Shown here piece by piece: positions 54,528 to 64,000 of a stretch of 64,000 nt of DNA; positions within the stretch are counted from its first letter, which is position 1, and every line of letters begins with the position of its first letter. A model generated the notes under the pieces. That model saw nothing but the letters and a program-made list of their open reading frames with translations, did not search any database and was not told the origin of the DNA. The translations under genes were made by a program, and so were the position numbers. Source of the stretch: Nilaparvata lugens (Eukaryota > Arthropoda > Insecta > Hemiptera > Delphacidae); contig NC_052507.1 in assembly GCF_014356525.2 (NCBI RefSeq), positions 4,142,509 to 4,206,508 on the forward strand, read 5' to 3'.

Positions 54528-54722
54528 ATATAGTGAGGTATATATAGTTATAATGGAGGTTATATAGAGGTATATATAGTTATAATGGCAGTGTTTTATT
54601 AGCAATACCATTGCTAATCGAACACTGTATGGATAAACGCTGCTGATTTTTACTCCAGTTTCAGTTCACTAGAGATTGATTATGGTGTAACAACCGGAAC
54701 TGGTATTTCGATTTTTAGTCCT
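54528..54722. repeat. Degenerate MITE-1 end and family L scrap
   Basis: ATATAGTGAGGTATATATAG and GTTATAATGGCAGTG represent a MITE-1 end in which TATATAG sequence was inserted and repeated. At 54668-54722 is the family L core GGTGTAACAACCGGAACTGG. Confidence 0.6.
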
Positions 54723-54739
54723 CGTTGGTCACAGTCACT

Positions 54740-55290
54740 CCAAGGAAAATAATATTATACTCTATAGAATATTGACTATTATTCTCTTCTTCTCTAGAAG
54801 AACAACGTTACTGAGAAGTGAGATAGAAATATCATTGGAAGAATCAGTTCACAGATTATATTCATCTATAAGAAGAACGTTACTGAGAAGTGAGATAAAA
54901 ATATTATCAGAAGAATCAGTTCACAGATTAATTAAAAACTTTTCGAATTGTGCCCCAGGTTATAGAAAGAATCAGTAGCTTCCATCTGTTCAAGCTCTAT
55001 CCATCTGTTCAACAATATTCTATCGCAACAATGGACGCTAACTTGATCAATTCATTAAAAAAGATTTATTCATTCCTCTCTCAATAAGAGAAAGAGTAGA
55101 AGAGTATTTGGAACGAATTTCTATCATCGAGTTCTATGATGAAATTGTTGAGTTCGATACTTTCGAATCGATCTTGAATGACTGAATTAGATACTTGATA
55201 GAGAATTCAATCCTTCAGAGTTTGATACGTCAAATATTCGTTCTATTCTTCTAAAAATAATCAGTAGGCCTGATTTTCAGGATATTCGTT
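54740..55290 (+). pseudogene. Decayed protein-coding relic, unidentified
   Basis: Three coding-like blocks occur in different frames. The first has RRTTLLRSEIEISLEESVHR, repeated about 22 residues later as a changed copy (54796-54945). The second starts at ATG 55031 (MDANLINSLKKIYSFLS) and shifts into IRERVEEYLERISIIEFYDE ending at 55184. The third is DREFNPSEFDTSNIRSILLK (55201-55290). Charged, helical composition and continuity across shifts suggest a real but dead gene. I do not recognise the family. Confidence 0.4.
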
Positions 55291-56069
55291 AATGCAAAAT
55301 CGACTAGCAAATGATGGCGGTCAGACAAACTCATGTTCTACAGAACATCAGAAAGAAATTGAAAATCATAATAATACTGTATATGGAGACATCATTTGAG
55401 ACTCATGAGCTTATAGGCTATGTGTGGTGTATCTGCCATATGCTAAATAAATAAGACAGGACATATTCTGGACAAATTCTCTTGTACAGTAGGCTATGAT
55501 GAGGTAATTATATTTTTCGATATTGTAGGAATATTCCAACTCAAAATTGTCAAGAATTCAGAGACCCATTGATAATTACTTTCATATTCACCAACATTGA
55601 ATAATAAATTTAAGACAGTGTAAATGATATCAATAGAATTTAAACGACGTATTTGATCTTCTAAAATTGAAATATGTCATTCTTACAATAATTTTGTAAC
55701 CTTATGAAAATATAATAATTGCGTAATCTTATCTGAATTAGGTAGAGGAATAGCACAAGGTTACCTTATTTTTTCTCTCCCTATCAATTTTGATGATGTA
55801 GCTGTTGTATGAATCAATAAATAATCAATCAATCAATTGAGAAACGTGCTTGTCAACCAGTGACTGGAAAACAGTTCTCATTATAGCAGATTCCAATTTG
55901 ATTGAATTGAACCTTGATTGGGATATGAAGACAAAGTTTGCTATAGTAAATCTACTTACTCCAAGTCACCAACACGTACTGAAATGCATGGATTCGCTAC
56001 CTGAAATCCAAAAACAAAATATATGAGTTCAAAAGTTGAAACAGTTTTGTCATAACAGAATATTCTCCA
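55291..56069. other. Unassigned stretch with a LINE-like tail
   Basis: At 55690-55835 the order AGGTAGAGGAATAGCACAAG, then AATCAATAAATAATCAATCA is a LINE tail with AATAAA and TCAA repeats. Nothing else is recognised. Confidence 0.45.
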
Positions 56070-56225
56070 ATGTTTTCATCCGGTTGCACTGAATTCAGTT
56101 AACTTTAAATCCAAATCAAATGCAACGATGAACAATCAATCAGAATAGCCTTCTTCATAGAAAAACCTTTTCTCGTGGAATTTAATCATGATTAAATTTA
56201 ACAGACTTTTGAGCAAACGGGTCTT
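56070..56225. mobile_element. Palindromic MITE with CCGGTTGCA end, copy 2
   Basis: TCATCCGGTTGCACTGAATT pairs loosely with the reverse complement of AACAGACTTTTGAGCAAACG; the centre AATCAATCAGAATAGCC and TTTCTCGTGGAATTTAATCA match 40793-40938. Confidence 0.6.
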
Positions 56226-56545
56226 AGACTTCAACATTAGACTTTTTTAAGAACATTCTCATATTTTAATTTTCCAATACTTATCATGAATCTTCTCATT
56301 TCCATGGTTAATAAGGCTTTTATAATTCACAGATATAGTAACACTATTTGAATTACAGATCCATTTTGACCGTTTAGTTTTCATAATTCATGTAAAGTTG
56401 CACTCACATTATAAGAATTTTAGTTGTGGGAGCGAAATCACAAATCTTTGTTTAATGCCAAGTTCTTTGTATTCATGAACAAAATTTTAGTTCATTTGTT
56501 GATGGAATTTTAGTTAATTTGTTTACATTACTTGTGCGAACAAAG

Positions 56546-56848
56546 CTAGAACGTCATCAGATAGAATCCACAACTGACTGTGCTTCTGATACGATATACT
56601 ACTCTGAAAAATTGATGTATTGATACTGAGGCTCCAACACAAAACAGCATTTTGCCTTTTTCATTTCGATGGAGATTCAGGGATTCAAATGGATTGTACC
56701 CTAGGATCTTTCTGAAGAACTTGTTCCTGTAAATCTTGATATTGAGCCTGAATAATTCATACTTGGTAGTCAGATCGTACCACGAATAATAACGCATGGT
56801 GTATCGTTTGTATGGAATGGGATTGATTTTATTGAAAAGAAAAAACAT
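56546..56848 (-). CDS. Unrecognised open frame, 100 codons
   Basis: The frame (MFFLFNKINPIPYKRYTMRY at its start) is basic and aromatic with no known motif. The surroundings (56230-57080) have no repeat match. It may be a chance frame. Confidence 0.2.
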   Translation of the reverse strand: MFFLFNKINPIPYKRYTMRYYSWYDLTTKYELFRLNIKIYRNKFFRKILGYNPFESLNLHRNEKGKMLFCVGASVSIHQFFRVVYRIRSTVSCGFYLMTF

Positions 56849-57084
56849 ATATTGTTAAACGACAGATTTATTAAAAAACGAGATACCGGTATCATTTGTA
56901 GCACCATCCTCTTGTGAACTGATTTTATTGTTTGTCTTCAAAGGATTCATCTATTTATATTCATATTTATTTACTTGTCATGAATACATACTATAATAAT
57001 TATAGACAATTGTCGTACAAATTGAAAGTTTTTTCCGAATAAGCTGGATAGAACGTTGATGGTTATTTGTTCATTCCATTAGCA
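56849..57084. other. Unassigned spacer with a family L scrap
   Basis: GACAGATTTATTAAAAAACG with ATACCGGTATC (56860-56893) is a family L-like piece. Confidence 0.4.
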
Positions 57085-58935
57085 AATATTAGTTAATAAA
57101 AATCTACAAAGGAAAAGCTAGTGGGCTAAACTTTTTGAACAAAATCATTGAGTATGAAATTACCGAATTTTCAAAGTGTATGTTCAATCAACGTTAGCTG
57201 GGAGATTGATCAGGCAGGTGATATAATTTCGACCAATCACAATTAAGTACACGTTAGGCGCTCAGTGAAAGCCACACCCACAACGCGCTGTGATTGGCTG
57301 ATGCAGTTACTCCATCTTATTGGCTGTATAGACTAATCTTCATTTCGTTGAACGGAGCACTATCCAAGACGATTATATCATTCAGATTTGATACTGTATC
57401 CAAACCATTCATTCTGAACCATTGCAAATACAATATTTCCATCGCGACTCTACATATAGTAGATAAATTGAATCTTTTCCTATCATTCATTCTAAACCAA
57501 TGCATTCACAATATTTTCGTAGTGGCTCCTCTACAGTAGAATCATTGAAACCAATCTCGAAAACCGTTATCACAACTGCTCCAATGATTAAAAATCTGGT
57601 GTGGCGCACTCACACAACTTTCCTTGCCGTTATGAAAATTGATCACTTGACGCTAGTGTTCCCGCGCATCACAAGTCTACTATTCAAAGATTTGAGCCAG
57701 CTGGTGACAGGGCAATAACGCTGGAGACACACATGAGGTCTGCTATCTCTTCATAGTGAATGATTTGATAGAATCAACAATAATTTGCAATTGAATAATC
57801 ACACTTTCTCGAATTTAAAGCTTATTTTCAATTTTAGGTGAAAGTGTTACTGAACATTAATTGTAGAGATTTTCATGCTCAATTCATTTTTTCGTTTCAA
57901 TTGTATCTGAAGCCTGATAATTGGGAATCTATCTGCATTGATGGGGCGAAGCTTCTGAAAATTTTACAGATATGGGACTTGTTGCAGTTGATAGAGCTTA
58001 TCGATGACTATTTTAGGTATGAATTTGATCAAAATCGTTGGAGCCGTTTTCGAGAAAATTTCAAAAAACCCTGTCATTCAAATGAATGAACAACAAATTT
58101 TCAAATTCACTACAGAAGCTCAACTGGGATGTAATAATGTTGTGTTAGAAGGAATTTGAAATAACGCCAAAGGTACGCCCAAAATAAGCAGTTTTTTTTG
58201 CATTTTCTCAGTTCTTTCATCAAGTAATTGATAGAAAAAGTTCGAATTTGATACAGAGGTTTAGCTAGGGTCTAAAAATTTTGTGATGAGGTGATTTTAA
58301 TATTTCATCAAAGATACGCCCAAAATCAACGTTTTTCTCAGCTTTTCTGCGCTTTCTTAGTACTTTGACTTTCCGATGGAATGAAGCATGCTCAAATGAA
58401 AAATGCAGGCGCCGAAGCGAGCCCGCTGATTCCATTGTTGGACTATCCAGTCGGGGGTCCAGGGGGCGGAGCCCCCTGGCTAGACGAATATGGCGAGCGA
58501 AGCAAGCCTGACGGCTTGTTACATATATCACATTCTTTTTCAACCAATGCAACCACAATATTATCATAAAGACTCTATTTCCTGAATTTCGCTCACATCA
58601 CTTTTGATATTGTGGAGTGTAAATGAAAGGGCATTTATCTATCTTTTCATCTACAGTAGAGGTATTAAATCTCGGAAACCTTCATCACAGCTACTCCAAT
58701 ATTTGAAGAGTGCTCCATTATGCTGCCATAGCATTTTTATAACACAGCTGGCTCGGCCATGAATGGTTGGCTCTTCTGAAGCAGACAGGCTTATGCTCGG
58801 GTGTGCACGTGATTTCTGAATATTATGACAGGATTCGGCAGCTGTGTTGTCCTATTCACTTTAAAATTTCAGCATTTTCTATCTTTAACGTCAATTCTCC
58901 CCATTTAACTCCTGCTGACTGTCAGTTTCAACCTT
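57085..58935. repeat. 1.85-kb direct duplication, copy 1
   Basis: The segment from TTAATAAAAATCTACAAAGG to CAGTTTCAACCTTCACACA recurs at 59172-61021 with few substitutions and small indels. It carries a family A part (57590-58090), a Helitron family 1 fragment (58390-58517, GC-rich 3-prime part, terminal CTAG changed to CTTG) and family I-like sequence at its end. The open frames inside are repeat-derived and occur in both copies. Confidence 0.93.
58390..58517 (+). mobile_element. Helitron family 1 fragment (3-prime part)
   Basis: CAGGCGCCGAAGCGAGCCCG, AGTCGGGGGTCCAGGGGGCG and GCGAAGCAAGCCTGACGGCT match complete copies. The end is mutated from CTAG to CTTG. Duplicated at 60470-60597. Confidence 0.8.
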
Positions 58936-59171
58936 CACACAGAGAATTAGCTGATTTTCTATAGTGAATTCCACTTCAAACTGTCAGAATACCTCATGAT
59001 TATTATGAATGCTCCCCATTTAACGAACGATGACAGTCAGATTCAATCTTTTAACAGAGAAATAGCTAATTTTCACTTCCTTGCCCTATTACCATAGGTA
59101 AGGAAAGTATTGCTTTCCGAAAAAATTGAGGTACCTCAGTTAAATTATTAATAACTACCCCAATAATTATA
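58936..59171. repeat. Spacer between the 1.85-kb copies: family I unit and family K end
   Basis: CTGTCAGAATACCTCATGAT and ACGATGACAGTCAGATTC belong to family I. CTTCCTTGCCCTATTACCAT at 59077 is a family K end. Confidence 0.6.
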
Positions 59172-61021
59172 ATTACTAATTAATAAAAATCTACATAGGA
59201 AAGGTAGTGGGGTACACTTTTTTAACAAATCATTGAGTATAGAATTACCGAATTTTCAAAGTTTTGTTCAATCAACGTTAGCTGGGAGATTGATCAGGCA
59301 GGTGATATAATTTCGACCAATCACAATTAAGTACACGTTAGGCGCTCAGTGAAAGCCACACCCACAACGCGCTGTGATTGGCTGATGCAGTTATTCCATC
59401 TTATCGGCTGTATAGACTTCATTTCGTTGAGCGGAGCACTATCCAAGACGATTATATCATTCAGATTTGATACTGTATCCAATCCATTCATTCTGAACCA
59501 TTGCAAATACAATATTTCCATCGCGACTCTACATATAGTAGATAAATTGAATCTTTTCCTATCATTCATTCTAAACCAATGCATTCACAATATTTTCGTA
59601 GTGGCTCCTCTACAGTAGAATCATTGAAACCAATCTCGAAAACCGTTATCACAACTGCTCCAATGATTAAAAATCTGGTGTGGCGCACTCACACAACTTT
59701 CCTTGCCGTTATGAAAATTGATCACTTGACGCTAGTGTTCCCGCGCATCACAAGTCTACTATTCAAAGATTTGAGCCAGCTGGTGACAGGGCAATAACGC
59801 TGGAGACACACATGAGGTCTGCTATCTCTTCATAGTGAATGATTTAATAGAATCAACAATAATTTGCAATTGAATAATCACATTTTCTCGAATTTAAAGC
59901 TTATTTTCAATTTTAGGTGAAAATGTTACTGAACATTAATTGTAGAGATTTTCATGCTCAATTTCATTTTTTCGTTTCAATTGTATCTGAAGCCTGATGA
60001 TTGGGAATCTCTCTGCATTGATGGGGCGAAGCTTCTGAAATTTTTACAGATATGGGACTTGTGGCAGTTGATAGAGCTTATCGATGACTATTTTAGGTAT
60101 GAATTTGATCAAAATCGTTGGAGCCGTTTTCGAGAAAATTTCAAAAAACCCTGTCATTCAAATGAATGAACAACAAATTTTCAAATTCACTACAGAAGCT
60201 CAACTGGGATGTAATAATGTTGTGTTAGAAGGAATTTGAAATAACGCCAAAGGTACGCCCAAAATAAGCAGTTTTTTTTGCATTTTCTCAGTTCTTTCAT
60301 CAAGTAATTGATAGAAAAAGTTCGAATTTGATACAGAGGTTTAGCTAGGGTCTAAAAATTTTGTGATGAGGTGATTTTAATATTTCATCAAAGATACGCC
60401 CAAAATCAACGTTTTTCTCAGCTTTTCTGCGCTTTCTTAGTACTTTGACTTTCCGATGGAATGAAGCATGCTCAAATGAAAAATGCAGGCGCCGAAGCGA
60501 GCCCGCTGATTCCATTGTTGGACTATCCAGTCGGGGGTCCAGGGGGCGGAGCCCCCTGGCTAGACGAATATGGCGAGCGAAGCAAGCCTGACGGCTTCTT
60601 ACATATATCACATTCTTTTTCAACCAATGCAACTACAATATTATCATAAAGACTCTATTTCCTGAATTTCGCTCACATCACTTTTGATATTGTGGAGTGT
60701 AAATGAAATGACATTTATCTATCTTTTCATCTACAGTAGAGGTATTAAATCTCGGAAACCTTCATCACAGCTACTCCAATATTTGAAGAGTGCTCCATTA
60801 TGCTGCCATAGCATTTTTATAACACAGCTGGCTCGGCCATGAATGGTTGGCTCTTCTGAAGCAGACAGGCTTATGCTCGGGTGTGCACGTGATTTCTGAA
60901 TATTATGACAGGATTCGGCAGCTGTGTTGTCCTATTCACTTTAAAATTTCAGCATTTTCTATCTTTAACGTCAATTCTCCCCATTTAACTCCTGCTGACT
61001 GTCAGTTTCAACCTTCACACA
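59172..61021. repeat. 1.85-kb direct duplication, copy 2
   Basis: Same contents as copy 1, offset about 2080 bp. Copy 2 ends at CTTCACACA, after which unique sequence (TGTAGGGTGAATCTTGTAC) begins, whereas copy 1 continues into a family I unit. Confidence 0.93.
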
Positions 61022-61459
61022 TGTAGGGTGAATCTTGTACTAAGTCAATGGTGTAGCGGCTATGAATTTTGTAATTGCGTGCGTGGACGCTGAGTGAACA
61101 CCAGACTGATTGACTCACTACAAGACTCAATACAATTGTCGGAATCGCGGGAGGCCTAAACGCTCGCTCACCCTTGATTCCTCTAATGACAAATTGTATA
61201 ATGATGAAAATTTTTATAAGTAGTGTAGCGATCGCTAAACACTGAATACGGATACCTTAAAATTATTACCTGTGAAGAATGAGCATACAAAATCATACAG
61301 GTCGAGCAAAAATCCCGATGTAGATAATTTACGGGACTGCGTCTCTAATAAGTTCTGAAGGATTAAAATACGGTATTTGAACCAAATATCGTTCAGAATA
61401 TATTTCGAGATCAGAGTCTTGTCGGGTTTTAAGCTCTATTGTAGGAATTTATATGATCT
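61022..61459. other. Repeat-free sequence, possible gene upstream region
   Basis: No family matches. Local GC is somewhat higher (61070-61180). GTGTAGCGATCGCTAAACAC (61223) is a near-palindrome. It precedes the candidate first coding exon, so it could hold a promoter and 5-prime UTR; no core promoter element is certain. Confidence 0.3.
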
Positions 61460-61505
61460 ATGGCTGCCACTGCTGTGCAATTGATGAGTTCGCTCCAAAT
61501 TCGAG
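61460..61505 (+). CDS. Candidate first coding exon (15 codons plus one base)
   Basis: ATG GCT GCC ACT GCT GTG starts a short GC-richer run reading MAATAVQLMSSLQIR. It is followed at 61506 by GTAGGT, a good splice donor. It lies in the repeat-poor right end. The next candidate plus exon begins at 62173 after a TTTCTTCTTTAG acceptor, and the phase is compatible (G then AT gives Asp). I recognise no protein. The call rests on signal and composition only. Confidence 0.35.
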
Positions 61506-62136
61506 GTAGGTAACAGATAAAAGCTGATATATGAGCAGGTAAGGACAAAGAATAAATATCTCGATCTGACCCCACTCGCTACATCCACTTAGACCTGTTC
61601 CAATATCCAGCTTAATTCAATTATTTCAATGATCGTATTCGATCGGTTCTTGATGATATAGAACGTATCAGAAACAATAATTGACAGGCTTAAGAAATAA
61701 TCGAACTCAGAAAGCGAATTAACAAAACTGAAATATATTACAATAAAATATGCAATCATACAGTGCAGATTCAGGATTTGATTTACAGGTTGATAATAAT
61801 TTGGCATTAACAGAATAGTTAAAAATTTCTTGTGCTTGCATGATACCATGCGTGATTCAACAGAATTTTACGATTGATAAAATTGAACAATTTTGAAAAA
61901 ATAGTGAAAAAATGAATTATAAAATATTTTTAAAAATGCTCGGGGTCGTGGTTCAGGCAGCGGAGGATAGCTAATCAACTACAAATTCTTAGAAATTAAA
62001 TATGAATAAATTCTAGGCTCTTAAATGTTAAAGCGCTTGTCGGCGTGGCCAATAATTTAACGAAGAAAAAATTTATGTTTCTGCACTGAAATATTTTCGA
62101 AGCGTAGATTGGGGCCCCTTATGACTTATAACTCAC

Positions 62137-62228
62137 GTGAACTTCCTTGGCGGTCGTGGTTTTCTTCTTTAGATCAAAAATCGTTTGATCGGCGGCAATC
62201 CAGGCTTTGGTTTCAGCACGTGGGGAAT
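62137..62228. CDS. Exon-like island, strand unresolved
   Basis: About 90 bp of clearly higher GC inside AT-rich DNA, open on both strands. Plus reading: the acceptor TTTCTTCTTTAG ends at 62172, then DQKSFDRRQSRLWFQHVGN in phase with the exon at 61460. Minus reading: 30 codons (SPRAETKAWIAADQ... ending KEVH) followed by a perfect donor GTGAGT at 62136-62131, but with a weak acceptor at 62229. Only one can be right. The plus version has the better acceptor, the minus version the better donor. Confidence 0.35.
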
Positions 62229-62229
62229 C

Positions 62230-64000
62230 TTAATTTAAATATCTCCTTCACCGAATTAATTAAGGGATAATCTACTTTAAGCTTTTAAATTTATCGATTG
62301 ATGAAAACAGAAATTTATAAATAACAAATAGATTGGCCTAAAATATCGGCTCACAAATAGAACATTTAAAAATCGAACAAGAAATTTTACAAATAGGTCT
62401 TTGGTAACTATGAAAGAGATCTACACGGTAAGGATTTCAAAAGGGAAGTGCTGTTCTTTTCTCTAAGCTTTTAGGCTAGACCTTGCTTCTCGGAATCTCA
62501 ATGTAATAATTTGCATAAAAATTTGCCATTGGTAGAACGCTTGTGACGTAAACATGACGTCAGTGGCAAGTAGTAGAATACAATTCCTTTAATTACAATA
62601 ATAATTTAATTTATGTAATTCTTAAAACTACTTAATCTTATAGACATAGTTCCTCTCATACAATGTACACGTGCTAGTGTAACTGATAAGGCAGGGTTGG
62701 TGTCTGATAATAGATTAACATGTGTTGCTTTCAAACGATCACTGTCTTGGTGCTATTTCTATGCACTGTGATTGGTTTAGACCTACCAAAGAGATTTAAT
62801 TACCATGTGGTTCAGTTGAATTAAATTATTAATAAATTAATATTCTTGTACAATTTTCATTAGGTTTGAGATTATTATAATTAATTTCTGCCATTTTATC
62901 AATAATAGAATTTCATGCTATGACCTATTTAGTTACAATAAGACCCGACGCATAATACAATTTCTTAAATAATAAATAATTTCAACAATAATACATATAT
63001 TTTATTTTTTATTTTGAAATTCTTGATCCTTTATTGATAGTTTTATAATTTTTAGGAATGATATTTTACCTTGCATGAGAACCGGTATGATATTTGACAA
63101 TGCTTTGAATCAGTCAGCTGCGTTCGAACTGTTTTAAAAACATCTGATCGATAGTAAACAAGTGTAACCTCAAAATCGGTGAGCGATTCATAAATAATTT
63201 GTGCTTTATTTGCAAAATAATTATAATTTTATTGAATAATTTTCCTAGAAAAATATTCAGTACAGAACGGTACTCTTATCAAATATACAGTTATTGATAA
63301 GTAAGCTTTATCGCTCGGTCGCTAACTATTCCTTTAGCAAATTCTTTCATTTTAAAAGGTAATCACAATTTTTCTCTCTTCTCATGAGATCTATTTGAAA
63401 AATTCATCACACAAAAGCCCCCAGGATATTTTAAATAGGTAATTGGGAGACGAGTCGAAACAATGACTATTTGAAAAATCCGATATTGTGATGAATACAC
63501 TATTTCATCTCCTTACTTCTACGAAAACTCAACACTTAACACTAAAAACAATATATCGTGCACTTTTGGCTACGAAAAAATAAATAATTGATTGTTCCTT
63601 TCATTGGATACAATCGAAATACAATAATTAATGAGGTCTCTTTGGATCCTTCATTAAAACAACTCCACAACTTCCATTCACGGGTGGCTTATGAGCAGAC
63701 CCATAATTATAACAAATATACAAGATTTCACATATTACTTCTTAAGATTTGAATAGTATTTGCAACAAATATAGACTTTCATCATTTTTTCATAGTTATT
63801 ACAGGTTTCGACTCTTTGGTTTGGCTTTTACATAAATTGGGTGAGAGTGTGATTTTACTTCGGTGACTTGACAATCGTCTACCGTTTGACTCGAGCAATT
63901 TCTTATTTGCGCTTAGTACGTTGCGTACAAACAGGGTTACACTTGAAATGGCTTTCTTGATTTTTATCAATGTTGGTTACAAATATTAAGTCCTTAAGAT
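62230..64000. other. Repeat-poor AT-rich sequence, probable intron or intergenic
   Basis: None of the repeat families of the rest of the window was seen. A TGACGTCA lies at 62554. The minus frame at 63782-63970 (62 codons, basic) is unrecognised and probably chance. Confidence 0.4.

Noticed and set aside
58265..60649. Pairs of 62-100-codon frames in the 1.85-kb duplication
   Set aside because: They lie over a Helitron fragment and are antisense or chance frames doubled by the duplication.
61051..61583. LTR bounded by TGTAGCG...CGCTACA
   Set aside because: The 7-bp inverted ends fit, but there is no primer binding site, no second copy and no matching target duplication. Seven-base pairs occur by chance.
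1..64000. tRNA or rRNA genes
   Set aside because: I saw no cloverleaf with conserved A and B box sequence and no rRNA-like segment on either strand; a covariance-model scan would be needed to exclude decayed copies.

Overview
The window reads as an AT-rich insect nuclear genome, most likely hemipteran. The evidence is indirect: intron-like low coding density, interspersed LINE, Helitron and MITE debris of arthropod type, and repeat ends that I associate with planthopper and leafhopper scaffolds (recollection, not a search). It is not bacterial: there are no operons, ribosome binding sites or dense ORFs. Nearly all of the 64 kb is mobile-element and tandem-repeat DNA. I found no complete host gene.

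Layout. 1-1971 (minus): broken Gag of an LTR-type retrotransposon with two CCHC knuckles; after an in-frame UGA in a UGACUAG context the same frame stays open to the left edge (candidate Gag-Pol readthrough). 4.2-8.6 kb: MITE copies, a 103-bp tandem array touching a MITE end, and a composite repeat (family A) lodged in a MITE. 8.76-12.09 kb: a MITE hosting both a LINE (itself split by a Helitron) and a 1.26-kb element with perfect 20-bp inverted ends. 12.4-17.7 kb: a second Helitron family split by LINE DNA, an 11-bp minisatellite between two MITE ends, a 384-bp palindrome, and a 1.55-kb element with terminal inverted repeats carrying another LINE end. 18.5-27.9 kb: MITEs, two Helitrons, and a GA-rich cluster of LINE 3-prime ends. 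28.0-30.4 kb: a recent 1.17-kb tandem duplication. 31.3-33.4 kb: two arrays of a 62-bp unit carrying the CRE-like palindrome TGACGTCA. 34.4 kb: a small GC-richer inverted-repeat element. 36.3-39.0 kb: second family A copy with a 205-bp tandem. 40.4-43.2 kb: nested inverted-repeat elements and a strong hairpin. 45.2-48.1 kb: a tandem array of about 222 bp split by a Helitron. 48.5-57 kb: fold-back elements, an LTR-like insert, a triple MITE and a decayed unknown ORF. 57.1-61.0 kb: two copies of a 1.85-kb segment. 61.0-64.0 kb: the only sizeable repeat-poor stretch, with an exon-like island.

The elements interact mainly by nesting. Because several targets are themselves repeats, the window contains its own empty-site controls: two Helitron insertions can be checked against neighbouring uninterrupted repeat units, and both are exact insertions between A and T without target duplication.

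Repeat families use working letters: MITE-1 (ends TAGTGAGGTCCACGTTATAA), A, D, E, F, G, H, I, J, K, L and N. These letters are mine, not database names. Positions of decayed repeat borders are read by eye and may be off by tens of bases.
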